From Erythrobasidium yunnanense (taxonomy: Eukaryota > Basidiomycota > Cystobasidiomycetes > Erythrobasidiales > Erythrobasidiaceae): 64,000 nucleotides of DNA. The notes under the pieces are model-generated. The model was not told the origin of the DNA. It was given only the letters and a program-made list of their open reading frames with translations, and searched no databases. The stretch covers positions 994,781 to 1,058,780 of the forward strand of contig BCJC01000008.1 of NCBI GenBank assembly GCA_001600175.1, given 5' to 3'. How positions within the stretch are numbered: position 1 is the stretch's first letter; every line of letters begins with the position of its first letter. Of this stretch, positions 21,136 through 32,688 are shown piece by piece. Made by a program: the position numbers and the translations under genes.

Positions 21136-23546
21136 ATGAACACCAGTCTTGCGTCCGAGCTTTCGCAGCGGCTTTCGCACGAGCTTGACCAATATGCAGC
21201 ATCATTAAGCGTCTCACAGCTGGGAGGAACAGATACGCCCAATCTTGAAAGCCCTGAGAACGATGAAGCGCGACCTCCTGAAGCCGCCAGCGACGATGGC
21301 GTCGTAGTCAGACTATCTTCTGCGCTTTCCAAGATCCGACATCAGCATGGAAACTCGTCTGGGTTGTCGCTGGAAGCCGCTAAAAGCCAGGCGAAAGCAG
21401 CTTCAAGCATCCAAGCCAGAATCTCGAAAGGCGATATCCAGGCGACAGCGAACAACCGCGCGCAGGCTGAACAGGCTGACCAGCTTCAATGGATCTTGAA
21501 CTCGCATATCGCTATCGCTACTTGGGGAGCCGTCTTCACGAGCCTGCTGGATCAGGCCGAAAAGGTTAAAGAGGAAGAAGCATACTGGCAGTCTGTCGAG
21601 GGAGAGGATGCAAGTGGTGCCATGTATCTTGTTCAAAGTATATCCTTCGAAGCTCTTTGACTTTCCGAGATCCTCGCTAATCGTCCTACGTGTTGCAGCT
21701 TTCCCCGTCAGAGCAGCAAACGCACTTCGCGTGCTCTTTGACCGCTTGAGACTTATTGCAAGCTCTCCTCGTCCTCCAAAATCCCTGTTCAGCATCCGCG
21801 TGGTCAAGCGGGCTCTTCCTCCGTCACTCCTTATCACTTCCCTCTTTCCACACCTTTCAGCTTCCCTCAATGATACCAATAGTGTATCTACATCTGCGTC
21901 TTCGAATAGGCAAAGCAGTCGCTCGCTTCTCTTCCTCACTTTCTCGCCCTTGCTGCTCACACGACAAGAGGTATCGCAGAAACGCAAGAAACTCGAAGGA
22001 CTGCGCTTGGATCTGGCCAAGCGTATCGGGGCATTCGTGAAGGATGCAGATGCAGCTGTCGCGCGATTGAAGGAGAATCGAGAGGAGCCGGACATCTCGC
22101 TTCTAGGCGAAGTCATCGGCGAAAGGATCACTTTCCTCGAGCAGTCACTGGCGGACCCTCTACCCCTAGGACAGAAGATGCCTCACTATGAAGCGTGTGA
22201 CTTACGCTCGCCAACGGAAATGTTGACCAGCGTGCAGATCACACTGCATAAATCGTCTAATCGGAATGCAGCTACCTTCAAGAGACAGCTTGCACCGCTC
22301 AGAAGGCCACTTTGGATCACTCGCTCTTGGCCATGGCTCGTGGCGACTCCAATCATTGGATACTACGGCGCGAAGATCCTGTACAACTCACGACAAAGCC
22401 TCTACGAGTACTACCAGCTTGCGGTAGACACTGTTCGAGGCTTTGTGGTAGATTGGGTAGTGGATCCATGCATGAAGATACTGGAGACACTGAGGCATGG
22501 CGATTCCTCTTTGGCCTTAATGGGCCGAGAATCCCTTAAAAGCGATTTCGATGTAAGCACATCCTCTGCCTCGGGATCTTCATCGACCATGACCTCCCAG
22601 AAAGTCTTCATCGAAGCTATGAGAGCAAATCTGAGATTGGCGCTTTACTTTCAGAGCTTGGAAAGGATGGTTGCGGATTTCGCAAAAGATATGAAGCTCT
22701 CGCCGGAGCAAATCGCTGCGGTAGCCAACAGAGTACGGGAAGGCGATATGTCCCTCGTTCTCGGCGCGTATGAGGAGGACCTCAAGGTAAGTCGTTATCG
22801 GTGGGTGTCAGCCCGTCACCTGCTGATGGAAAGATTTGCAGAGTCCGCTCAAAAGCGCCGTAACAGGAACGTTAGTCCGTTCCTTGCTCATTCAGATTCA
22901 GAAAGTCAAGGTCAGTGAGATCTTGCATTGCAGTCAGGGAGCTGGACTGATTACCTTCTTCTCTCAGGTCGATGTCGATATTGCGATGGATGGCATCGAA
23001 AAGATGCTTCGTAGTCAGCAGCTAACGTACGATGTTCTTTCGTATAAAAACCCAAACGCAAAGCACTGACTCATCTCTATTTCTACAGCTTTGCTTTCGT
23101 CGGAGTAGCTCCTTCGATGCTACTTCTCTATCTGTCATCAACTTGGCTACGTAACCTCATTAGAACAGGACCAAGCAGTAGTAGCAAAGCGAGCAGGAAG
23201 CGTGTCTGGTATACTATGCGGTGAGTGGTCTTTGGTATTTTGACACTCACAGCCAACACAGCTGACCATTTTTTCCAGATCGATCGACCGCATACTTACA
23301 GCCTCTCTGGATAGTACAGCAAATCCAAAAGTGCTAGATGACGTCTCGACCGGTCTTCTGCTGATTGAGCTGACTACCCTTCGGCGGTACGTGGCTTCAC
23401 CTGCTTTCCCAACAAGGGACAGAGGGATAAAAGCAGCCTTCCTAGAAGATATCAGAGGCTTAGAGAAGGGAGGGATTGGACTTGATGCGAAAATAAGAGT
23501 ATTCGATCGCATGAACCGTACGTTTGGGCAGTACCTGAAGCAATAG
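21136..23546 (+). CDS. NCA2: NCA2, mitochondrial outer-region membrane protein
   Basis: Exons 21136-21637, 21699-22786, 22842-22910, 22968-23026, 23089-23220, 23279-23546, giving 705 residues from the ATG at 21136. The frame is open to an earlier ATG at 21016, which cannot be excluded. The NCA2 domain is clear: LRRPLWITRSWPWLVATPII, an aromatic YGAKILYNSRQSLYEYYQ, then KSPLKSAVTGTLVRSLLIQI followed by QKVKVDVDIAMDGIEKMLRS assembled over two introns, and a final hydrophobic segment GVAPSMLLLYLSSTWLRNL. Two membrane segments, near residues 390 and 590, fit the family. Yeast Nca2 acts with Nca3 on expression of mitochondrial ATP synthase subunits 6 and 8. The last exon holds the typical closing DRMNRTFGQYL. 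Confidence 0.93.
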
Positions 23547-23690
23547 CTGCCGATACACGAACGGAAGGGTTACACTGTCATGCTGTTGCTGTTGTAGACC
23601 TTCTATCAACTGTTGAAGCGTCATCTACGCGTCTTTCTTGCCTAAACTTGCCTTTGCCTCACACCTTTACGCGACAAAACAAGATACGAA

Positions 23691-25309
23691 ATGGACCAGG
23701 CTACGCTGTACACTGCAGATGGACTGAAGGCGCTGAAGCTCAAGCTGGGTAAGCTGGCCTTGCTGCAGAAGAAGCGTCCAAGCTGACCGCGTTGATTGCG
23801 CTGCCTTGCAGTCACAACTGACGCTGAAAGCAGCCAGAACTTCTCGCCAGCGTTTGTGTACCCTCTCTTTGGGGAGAATGAGACCATCTTTGGGTATCGC
23901 GACTTGTCCATCAAGCTCTGGTTCTCGAGTGGATCCCTCAAGAACCTGCTCGATATCACTTACGAGGGAGAACCGCTGGCTGGCGATAAAGCTTTAGACA
24001 TTGAAGCGACGCTCTACGAGTACATCCCGCCCGGTATGCCTCCTTGCGTTCGGCGTAGTTATGAGCGTTTCTGACGCGTTCACGTCTGGCAAAGACTACA
24101 CGAAAAGCATCGAGGCTTTCGACGAGACTGTAGCGAAAGACGAGAAGGAGTTCAAGCCGCTAGGGAGCAAGATTGGCGAGTATGCACGCAGACTGAAGAA
24201 GCCAGACCTTGCCAGTGTCAAAGGCAAAGGCAAAGCAAAGGCTGACACGAACGGCAACGGTACCAGTAGCAAGTCGATGTGGGAGAACTGCGAGGTCACC
24301 GATGAAGATGCGGTCGTGTTCGAGGCCTATCAGGTAAACCAGAGGTAGATTGACCTAAGAGGACGGCCCTGACACGCATCTTTTGCAGACGCGCCTAGAT
24401 ACACATGGCTTCAAGGAGTATCACAGAAGAATGCAGATATTCGTTCTGCTATACATTGAAGGAGGCTCATATATCGACGAGGAAGACGATAGATGGGAGT
24501 TTGTGACGCTGTAAGTTACGCGTGAGGCGGTACATGCTTGGAAGGCTTACACTCCTTCGCCAACAGGTACGAGAAGAGGAAGAACAAGGCAACAGGCGAA
24601 TTTACGTATCACTTTGTCGGGTACACTTCGCTATACGAGTTCTTCCACTGGCCTGACAAGACGCGCCTGCGCTTAGCGTGAGCATTCTTGAAGCTTTGAC
24701 TCTCAATATTGAGCTGATCCTGACATTTTTTTTCAGCCAATTCGTTATTCTTCCGCCTTATCAAGGCTCCGGACATGGCTGTATGTTGGACCACTTGCAG
24801 CAGAAGCTCGAAATTGACTGATTTCCGATTCAGCTACCTTTTACAACCTCGTCTATCTATACCTACTTCAACGAAGCGACATCGCCGAGTTGACCATCGA
24901 AGATCCAAGCGAAGCCTTCCAAGACATGCGGGACAAAGTCGATTATCGCACACTAGTCGCAGCCGGTGTCTTCGACGGCATCGTAGCGCCCGTCGATCCC
25001 AAATGGCGCGAAAGCACACGAAAAGAGTGGAAGTTGGGCTCCAGGCAGTTCTACCGTCTTATAGAGATGGCTCTTCGCTCAGACCTGCTGAATGCGCTCG
25101 AGGAGCCTGCCTCGATGAAAGCGAAAGGAAAGGGACAGAGCAAGGATATAGAGAAGGACTATAGATTGATGGTCAAGGAGAGACTGTGCCGCTTTAACTA
25201 CGAGATTTTGGCTCCGATGGATCAGAAGGAACGAAAAGATACGCTGCATCAGACATACGAGTCAGTCGTCGACGAATACGATAGACTTCTGGATCAGATA
25301 GCCGCATGA
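23691..25309 (+). CDS. HAT1: Histone acetyltransferase type B catalytic subunit HAT1
   Basis: Seven exons: 23691-23748, 23812-24033, 24095-24333, 24389-24510, 24567-24677, 24737-24780, 24834-25309; 423 residues. The N-terminal Hat1 domain reads FSPAFVYPLFGENETIFGYR and LWFSSGSLKNLLDITYE. The GNAT core holds MQIFVLLYIEGGSYID, FVTLYEKRKN, GYTSLYEFFHWPDKTRLRLA and the acetyl-CoA loop LPPYQGSGHGSTFYNLVY, whose Q-x-x-G-x-G is completed across an intron. ITIEDPSEAFQDMRDKVDY-type text follows (here LTIEDPSEAF). The enzyme acetylates newly made histone H4 at Lys5/Lys12, with Hat2 as partner. Residues 105-150 hold a short Lys/Gly-rich insert (KGKGKAKADTNGNG) not expected in all members. All junctions keep frame. 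Confidence 0.95.
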
Positions 25310-25440
25310 GGAGCGCGGTGTTAAGCATGTTGTAGCTTAGTTGACATTACGAAGGGTATGAATGAAAAGTATAACACGCTTCCCAGCCAAGCAGACTGCG
25401 CATATAACGATGATCCCCTCTATTTGTCTAAATACTCCTT

Positions 25441-26897
25441 CTATAACTCCTTATGCTCGATTGCAGGCGAATAACCCAATGCTTCTTGCAGCTCTGCGCG
25501 TAACGAAGATAAGTCAGCTAGATTAGGGTAGTGCTGTATCGAAACCCACTTTTCCGTGTATTCTCAGTCAGACTGGCGGGTAGAACGACGTTATACTCGA
25601 CGAAGAGCTCGCCAAACTCAGAGCTGTGGTACCGCGGTAGACCTTCTCCATGTAGGACCTGCACGTAGCCAGGCTGTACAGTCTTGCCTTTTGGATTCGT
25701 GAGCTTGATGATATGCCCATCGAGATGCGTGATGCTTCGTTCGAAGCCAAGCAGAGCCTGCAGCAGACATCAGCCAAGCTGTAATTCCGAGTAGATAAGG
25801 TTCGCACCTCTGCAACGCTTATCGACTCCTTCCAGTACAGATTTGCGCCTCTCCTCGAGAAGCCTCCCTGCTTAGGCTTGCTTCTGATGCGGACGACCAG
25901 GTCTCCAGCTACCCAGTCTGGGTTCTCGTCTGCTTCGCCTTCGAAGACCAGCTCTTCGCCCTCGCGGAGACCTCTATCTATATCCACCTGTATATCTGAA
26001 GTAGCTTCCACTATTCTTGCTCCGTGACATGTATTGCAGAGATGCCTGACGGTCTTGCCTCGTCCTCCACACCGGTCGCACTGCATCTGTACTTGCTGAT
26101 ACATGCCAGGTGCCAGCATATGTTTGACTATGCGCACTCCTCTTCCTTGACATGCATCGCAATCGTGGATGTCCTTGGCTGATCGTGCTCCAGACCCGTC
26201 ACAGGACTCGCAGATAGTCTTCCGCGTCACGCTGACATCGTATGTCCGGCCAGTATAGATATCCTCGAGCTCTACTTGAAGCTCCATGATCATGTTAGGT
26301 CCACGGCGAACTTGCTGTTGTTGCGAGTGACCTCCTGCAAGAGAAAGGAATCAGCCTGGATGAAATCGGATTCGCGCTAGCTGACGCACCGAAGAAGTTC
26401 TGGAAGATGTCGAAAGGATTGTGGAAGCCGCCGCCCTGCCCTTGCTGAGCATGCTGCTTGAGGCCGTCCTGGAGGTGCAAGGTCAGGTCAGGTCCAGTTG
26501 TTCGCGTCAGTATGGGAGGATCAGGTTCGCACATGGCCGTATCTATCGTAGATGTCGCGCTTCTCCTTGTCAGAAAGGACTTCGTACGCTGCGACCATGA
26601 CAAAATCGACAAGACGTGGCTCAGCTTTGGCCCGAATCTTCTGGCAACGTCGACCGCTGATGCTGCACCTTCTGAGATCTGGACAAACTTGTCTTTGGCT
26701 TTATCGTCCCCAGCGTGCTTGTCTGGATGGTACTTCTTGGACAGTCTGCGATACGCCGTCTTGACGTCTCTGTCGCTGGGCCGCGTCTCTTTGCGCAATC
26801 CCAAGATCTTGTAGTAGTCGTCGGCGCACAGAACTAACGCCGAATGGACGACGAGAACGAACAGAAGAAGAAGTAGCTTCAGACGAGGGCGGGCCAT
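25441..26897 (-). CDS. SCJ1: ER-luminal DnaJ chaperone SCJ1 (ERdj3-like), C-terminal HKEL
   Basis: Six exons: 26897-26669, 26588-26533, 26468-26390, 26334-25808, 25757-25550, 25493-25441; 383 residues. A signal peptide (MARPRLKLLLLLFVLVVHSA, cleavage near LCADD) precedes the J domain DYYKILGLRKETRPSDRDVK with the catalytic HPD in KKYHPDKH. Next come a G/F segment (GQGGGFHNPFDIFQNFFGG) and the cysteine-rich domain with four CxxCxGxG-type knuckles (CESCDGSG, CDACQGRG, CDRCGGRG, CNTCHGAR). The substrate-binding C-domain ends in EHKEL. HKEL is a KDEL-type retrieval signal, created only when the last exon is spliced in. It should act as an Hsp40 partner of BiP/Kar2 in the ER lumen. The ATG at 26897 is the first that gives a signal peptide. 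Confidence 0.93.
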
Positions 26898-27121
26898 CGC
26901 GCTGCTGGTCGAGCTGGTCGAAAGCTGGAAAGAAGAGCCGACTGATCCTGCGAAACCTTCAAAGCTTCTTGCGTAACAACGTCCTGGTGATTTCAGCGTA
27001 TCTACGTTGGGTATGACCTCCGGCGAACCGCCTTTCACGCAGACGTGCCCTTCACATGGCCTGGTTTGCTCAAGCTGACCAGTCTAGTCTCGGTCCCAGA
27101 TCACTACCAAGCATCACGACA

Positions 27122-27529
27122 ATGTCCGCCCAAGTCATACAGAAGCTACACATGCACCGGCTGCCGAATTTATTGAACCGCAAAGCGACCTATACTCCTC
27201 TGCAATTCATGCTGCCACTTACAAACCTCCCTCACTTGCCTCCTGGCGTACCCAATGATAGTCTCAAGAGTTTTGGAGACGCCTCTGGCTACGCAAACAC
27301 CCTCAAGTCCCGAAGCGCAAGTCTCGCCGTGCCCCCAAGCAGGATCAACAAGAAACCTGTCAACTGCGAGCTCCAGATTGACGGGCTGCCGTTCTCGATG
27401 AAGGGCTATCAGCAAGCTCAGAAGTGGCCTAGAAACTATCAAGTGCAGTTTACGCCTGAGCTGCGAACCGTAAATATCGTTTCTGCGTTTCCACTGCCAG
27501 CCAAGTCGACTGTCGCCACAAAAGTATGA
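27122..27529 (+). CDS. Small protein of unknown function, tandem family member 1
   Basis: 135-residue intronless frame, first of four related ORFs in a row. Central text LPLTNLPHLPPGVP and NCELQIDGLPFSMKGYQQA align with the same blocks in the third member (IPLSDLPDIPHGTL and SYELRFDELPLKLGSYMQA). The end QVQFTPELRTVNIVS matches FSVELHPETRVASLVKKV of member 3. No signal peptide, membrane segment or known motif is visible; it is basic and probably soluble. It diverges from SCJ1 with 224 bases between starts. The start follows the shared MSA- beginning of members 1 to 3. I do not recognise the family. Confidence 0.58.
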   Translation: MSAQVIQKLHMHRLPNLLNRKATYTPLQFMLPLTNLPHLPPGVPNDSLKSFGDASGYANTLKSRSASLAVPPSRINKKPVNCELQIDGLPFSMKGYQQAQKWPRNYQVQFTPELRTVNIVSAFPLPAKSTVATKV

Positions 27530-27835
27530 TCAGCTACTGTTAGACAAGCTCAGGTACTCGCACATATGAGTCGCTGGCTTGGCATAAGACCCCGGAAACG
27601 GTCTTCTACGTACGATTATATTGCTGTGATTTGTTCACACCATTTCGCTTTCTCGCGTGAAGAAGGTTGTGTAACTCCGCAGATGCTCCTCCATGAGCCG
27701 TGGCTCAGATCCTCAACATTACAAAGGTATCTTATTGCCTTTACATCAGGACCCTTTCTTCGCATGTACAGGTAAGGTCGGCTGCGTCTGAGCCAACCTC
27801 TTGCTCTTAGGACAACACCATCTGACATCTACAAT

Positions 27836-28342
27836 ATGTCTGCCTCAGGACGCAAGCCTTCTCGCATCACTCAGCATATCCGCCATCCACGGCAATTCCT
27901 CCATGGTCTATCTTCGAAGAGGTCAGGCGCCTCCGATCAAAGTTGCCCTTGCACGCAGAGCAGACCTAGCCCTGCTGCAGATTCCCAAGCCAAAGCTTCG
28001 CCGCCTCTTACCATCGCACTCAGTCGTCTCCCAAAAGTGCCGGACTGGACCTCCGACCCCAATGTTAGTGGCCTGCTCTTCTACAGATTTACAAGTCCAT
28101 CCCAGTGTGCAATTTCTTGCAACACTCTATCACAGCCATTAAGCCTATATATCTCGGCAGCTATGATCGACATAAGCTACGAGGGTGAATACAAACTCAC
28201 TTATTGTGGACAACTTCTCTATCTCTCCACCTACATTTGCTGTTATCGACGCCTCGACGTTTTCCAGGTAGTGCTCTCGCCTCAAGATCGAACCGCAAAG
28301 ATTACGGTACAGCCACTCGACTGCGAGGCCAAGACCCGATGA
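27836..28342 (+). CDS. Small protein of unknown function, tandem family member 2 (most diverged)
   Basis: 168-residue frame starting MSASGRKPSRITQHIRHPRQ. It shares with the other members the N-terminal RHPRQ/F-W block, the ALSRLPKVP segment (compare PLSDLPDIP in member 3) and a C-terminal beta-like tract EYKLTYCGQLLYLSTYICC followed by FQVVLSPQDRTAKI. The middle is poorly conserved and cysteine-rich compared with its neighbours. A likely 5' leader intron lies just upstream (GTAAGG at about 27773 to TTAG near 27810). Either this copy is drifting fastest or part of the middle (about 28060-28140) is mis-read intron. Function unknown. Confidence 0.5.
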   Translation: MSASGRKPSRITQHIRHPRQFLHGLSSKRSGASDQSCPCTQSRPSPAADSQAKASPPLTIALSRLPKVPDWTSDPNVSGLLFYRFTSPSQCAISCNTLSQPLSLYISAAMIDISYEGEYKLTYCGQLLYLSTYICCYRRLDVFQVVLSPQDRTAKITVQPLDCEAKTR

Positions 28343-28697
28343 AAGAATTCGATACCCGGTTTAGGATTAGCATGATGTATCAGGCTCGTTTTGATTGTCA
28401 GACTGTTTTATCACCCGCAGTTCCTTCTACTCAGTATGTCTGCATAGAATCATGCATTCGCAGACTCCAAACTGGAAGTGATCGACGTAGGTACTTCTAG
28501 CCTATCTGGCTATCCAGCAAGATGTCACGCGTCCGCAATCGTCATTGGTCGGCAGCTGGTCATGCGCGTACAACGGGCCCTTGTCTCCAAAGGCACGGAG
28601 TCTACCCTTGAGCGGATCTGCACCTTTGTAGGGCTTGTAAGCTGGCCTGACTCAGGGGTCTCTCGTCAATACCCTACCAAGACCTCCAACTGCAGGT

Positions 28698-29141
28698 ATG
28701 TCTGCAACAGAACACAAAGCTTCGAACCTCAGAACTACTCTGCACCGTCTCTGGCATCCAAAGCAATGGAGAACCTCTGCCAAGCCGACTGACACGAAGG
28801 GCAAAGGCAAAGCTGTCGATCCGCTTACTATTCCACTCAGCGATCTGCCAGATATTCCACATGGCACGCTTAATGGACTACTGAACCCAAAGCACTCGGT
28901 CAATCTCAGCTTCGGCGAAAAAGACAGGTGTATGATCAAGCGGACACGTCCTGGACTACCCAGTATTTTGACCGTTCCGGAAGACAAGGCCTCTGGACGA
29001 AAGAAGGGCAGCTATGAACTCCGTTTCGACGAGCTGCCTCTCAAACTTGGGTCATATATGCAAGCTCGCGGGCATGCAGATCAGTTTTCGGTAGAACTGC
29101 ATCCAGAGACTCGGGTCGCAAGTCTCGTCAAAAAGGTGTAA
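28698..29141 (+). CDS. Small protein of unknown function, tandem family member 3
   Basis: 147-residue intronless frame starting MSATEHKASNLRTTLHRLW. It is the clearest member: WHPKQWR block near residue 20, a KGKGK linker, IPLSDLPDIPHGTLNGLL, NLSFGEKDRCMIKRTRPGLP, TVPEDKASGRKKGSYELRFD, LPLKLGSYMQARGH and the end FSVELHPETRVASLVKKV. Alternating hydrophobic and charged residues in the last 60 suggest a small beta-sheet. Member 4 shares the lysine-rich turn (DKSSNKKKDRY against DKASGRKKGSY). No targeting signal is seen and function is unknown. Confidence 0.6.
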   Translation: MSATEHKASNLRTTLHRLWHPKQWRTSAKPTDTKGKGKAVDPLTIPLSDLPDIPHGTLNGLLNPKHSVNLSFGEKDRCMIKRTRPGLPSILTVPEDKASGRKKGSYELRFDELPLKLGSYMQARGHADQFSVELHPETRVASLVKKV

Positions 29142-29452
29142 AGCGAGTACTCGCATGTTACAGCTGTTGAAGTCGTGCCTACACGCTTATTAGCACCGAC
29201 AATTAGGGTATAGTCCGCGTTGGTGTTGCGCTCGACTGAATGACCCCTAACATTACTGACTCCATCCCTGGATGCCTCGAAGTGTTTTTGTCAGCCGGCT
29301 TAGCTACTGCAAGCGTGAATCTGTTCAGCACCGGTCCCCTTATCTTACCCTATCAAAGTCTCGATACTTTTGTCTACCGCTCGTGCCTTCACCCAGCCAG
29401 GTCTCCGTAGGTTTCGCTCCCGCCTATGCAACTGCCGCCAACAAGCACATAT

Positions 29453-29908
29453 ATGGCAGAACACAACGTCAGCAGCCTTCCCATTAGTGTTGTCCGGCAC
29501 CCAAGACAATGGATCCGTAATCGCTCCAATCGAAGGACGAGCCCATGTAACGGAGTCAAAGCTTCGGTGCTGTCTACGATCCCGTTCTGTGACCTCCCAG
29601 AAGTCGAGTTTGGGGCACTCAAGTACGCCGAAAAGCAGATGATAAACCTCACATTCGATCAAAGGCACAAGTATCTCCTTACGCAAGTTACACCGAGGCT
29701 CCCACTGGAGATCACCGTCTCGGCAGACAAGAGTTCGAACAAGAAGAAAGACAGATATGCCCTCTATCACGATGGCCATCCTATAAAACTCGCAATCTAT
29801 ATAGGGCTTCGCCAACAGGAGCCAGACCTCCACTTCGTACAGCTGCTACATAACGTGAAGCACCTGCCCAAGCGGACTGCGTACATCATGAAAAAGTCGC
29901 AACCTTGA
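29453..29908 (+). CDS. Small protein of unknown function, tandem family member 4
   Basis: 151-residue intronless frame. I chose the ATG at 29453 (MAEHNVSSL) because it matches MSATEHKASNL of member 3; an in-frame ATG at 29426 would add nine residues. Shared blocks are VVRHPRQWIRNR, IPFCDLPEVEFGALKY, INLTFDQRHKYLLTQVTPRL, TVSADKSSNKKKDRYALYHD and PIKLAIYIGLRQQ, ending VQLLHNVKHLPKRTAYIMKK. Spacing from member 3 (311 bases) is like the other gaps (306 and 355). No motif of known function was seen. Confidence 0.58.
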   Translation: MAEHNVSSLPISVVRHPRQWIRNRSNRRTSPCNGVKASVLSTIPFCDLPEVEFGALKYAEKQMINLTFDQRHKYLLTQVTPRLPLEITVSADKSSNKKKDRYALYHDGHPIKLAIYIGLRQQEPDLHFVQLLHNVKHLPKRTAYIMKKSQP

Positions 29909-30083
29909 TTGAGAACGGAATGCTCATACTTGTTGACTTGGTTAGCGATGTATGACTGCGCTCAGATATTCAGATAGCCGTTGTGTTAAGCTGCAATTTG
30001 TGAGCAGTGATACGCATAGTTTGACGCAGGTAGCGCTATCAACAACATGATACCTACCGAAGATCTCAACATACTGTGCTCAT

Positions 30084-32688
30084 TCAATCTACAACGACAA
30101 GTTTACTGAAGGCCGGGTTGGCCAGGACTTTTGCGAGTTGCTGAACAGGAGTAACCTCCGTCTTCTGTTTCTTTGCTGATCTCGTCGACTCTCCCTCTAC
30201 TGGCTCATTCAGATCATCATACTCGTCCTTCTCTCCCTGCAATTCCTTCTCCTTCTCAGCAGCTGCCTGCTCTTCCTCCTCTGCCTGGCCCAGGAAGACC
30301 TTCATCAAGCTGCCAGAGAAGCCACTCATCATTTCCACGCCCATCTCGTCCGCTTGAGCAGGCAGTGTAGACCCTGTATACGCGCTTCCTTGGATATTCC
30401 AGTACACCACAGTAGGCAGATCATATCCTGCTTTAGCGTAGTTTTCCTTGATGATCTGATGAGGTGTCTTCAACGTCGCTGACTTGGTGCTCAGCTCGCG
30501 CTTGCGCTTGAGCCATGCGTCGATGCCGTGTTTGTCCATGTATTTCGCGTCCCGATGGAAGTCATCTTCCTCCTCCTCTTCTTCCTCCTGCATGGCCTGG
30601 TCGAGTTGCATGTCGGAGAAGATAAAGACCTTCTTGATGAAGTCCTCCTTCTTCAAGTCGTTCTTGATCGCAATATCGAGTAGCAGCCTAAAGACCTTGT
30701 GAAGCGACGTGTTCATTCCCCAGTCCGCCCTGCTCATGCTCTGCGCTATATCGCTTAACGAGCCACCTTCTTTCAATCTGTTGATCTTCGGATCGGCTGA
30801 AAAGGTTATGAACGCTTGATTGAAAGGTGGCTTTGCCAGTTGAGCGCATAGGATTCCCAATGAGACAGAGACAAGGATCGGTAGAGGGCGCTTCTTCGAC
30901 TCTTCACTAACGCAGCCAATGGACCCCATAGAGCCTGACACATCGACAACTGCGATTGAATTTGCCAATGCTGCAGAAGACGATTCGCGGAGGTTATTGA
31001 CCATCGAGTTCCACTGTGAGTTGGTCAGGCTCTCCATGGCCCGCTGATACTCGTCTTGAAATTCAGGCGGGACTTTCTGCTTTGCGACTTCTCCTCGGAC
31101 TAGAAGAGCATCGGCTAGCAGTTCGTGCGGGAACAGCGTAGCTCCTGATACCTTTCTCTGGCCATTTGCTACGTCCTCGAGGTATTTAATAAAGCGTCTT
31201 GTATCGTTCCTGAAAAATGCAGCTTTGTGCAGCGCCATAGCCCTACTAGGTACTCTCGAGTAGTTCAGGTCTTCCCACTCTCCTGCTGACATCTTCACTT
31301 CGGGAATGTCGAGTGCCTTGCGCAGTGGAGCTAGTATTTTTGTTTGTAGAGCCACCCTACTACCTATAGAATCCTTGATGTCGGGGAATAGGATGGAAGA
31401 GATGGCGGTGGAGATGAAGAGAGCTTTGTCGTGAGAGCGAGATGGAGAGGGAGTCCATTTGCCAGCTAGAGTGAGTTGAGCGGAGATATTGTACTTCTCT
31501 GCTTGAGGTGCTGAAGCCAGCTGGTCGAGGATAGGCAGATCGAGCTTAAGCTTGTCGGCGAAGAGACGTGAGATGACGATGTAAGAAAGGCGGAACTTGC
31601 GGTCTGAAGCCAGCTTTTCGTGAAGACGAGCTTTCACCATATCATGCTTGACAGATTCGGAAGCTGCATGATAGGTTTGATACCATTCTGGAAGCTGCTT
31701 TGCACGCTTGTGAATGTCTCTGAAGGCGCTGTCTCGACATATTTGGGAAAGGCGTGGTCGTTTGTTCTGACGTTGACTGAAGATGGGTGCTGTGCATTTG
31801 CCGTTGAGACCATTCTTGAAGGCTAGAGTCATCGTTTTGTAGTCTATGTCTTTATCCAAAATGCCGTGTACTCCGAGTAGAAGCATGTTCAGAAGACTGT
31901 TGTAGACAAGGCGTGAGTAACACGAAAGTCATTGAATACAGAGAGGCTACGCACTCTTTGTAATAGCCATACGAGACAGACGGTCTTTCCACCAACTCGT
32001 GGACACCGTTCTCGAGCGGGATCTTCAGATCAGGTCTCTTGCACTCCTGATCGACTAGTAAGTGGATACTGGCGAAAACAACTTATCAGCTTGTGCTCGT
32101 TATGCAGAAAAGGGAGAAAGAGTTCTGACATACTTGTTAAAGAGGGTTCGGGGATGCCTTTGGTAGACCCAGGCCATGCATGAGTAGAAGACTTCATCTC
32201 TGACACCTTTGCCTTCAGCGATTGAGCGAGCTTGCCATATGATACGAAGGGTAGCCAGACTGTCCTTCCTCCATGATGCTTCGAGCAGAGGAAGGAGAGT
32301 GTCATTGGTAATGTTGGGAGCGAGCTGGAAGAAGAGGCTGCCAAAGCACGTCAGTACCGTCATTAGGTGAGAGAGGACATAACACCTACTCAACTGTCGC
32401 ATCGTTGCTGGTCGAATGAGCAGGCGCGTTGTTGGAGGTCCGGGAGTCTGGTTCCTTCAGCAGTGCAGTCATGAAGGCTGATTCACCAGCATCGTTCTTG
32501 CTTGATGTTGAAGCAGGCTGAGATCTCGGTAGCTTCGCAGTAGGGAGGTATCGGTCGAGCAGCTGATCCAGAGACTCGTTCTTCTTCAGTTCAGCTACCA
32601 CAGCTTCAGGCAGAGTGTAGTCTTTGGATGAAGCCCAGCTGCCCTTCTTGACAGATGCAGGCTCAGTAGGCATAGTTTCGGATGTCAT
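30084..32688 (-). CDS. DUF2828-family protein with vWA-like C-terminal half
   Basis: Exons 32688-32390, 32337-32134, 32068-31955, 31896-30084; 809 residues. The DUF2828 signature is rebuilt across introns: VDLFFQLAPNITNDTLLPLL, LEASWRKDSLATLRIIWQAR with SIAEGKGVRDEVFY, HPRTLFN, and SVSYGYYKEDLLNMLLLGVH. The C-terminal half is a von Willebrand A-like fold with a MIDAS pattern VVDVSGSMGS near residue 525, an FIFSDMQLDQAM strand and an acidic run. This architecture parallels the TROVE/Ro60 RNA-binding ring proteins. Members in plants and fungi have no settled function. The start at 32688 is the first ATG of the exon. Confidence 0.88.

Noticed and set aside
25568-27038. Two separate DnaJ-related ORFs
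   Set aside because: They are exons of one SCJ1 gene; splicing restores J domain, G/F region, cysteine domain and HKEL end.
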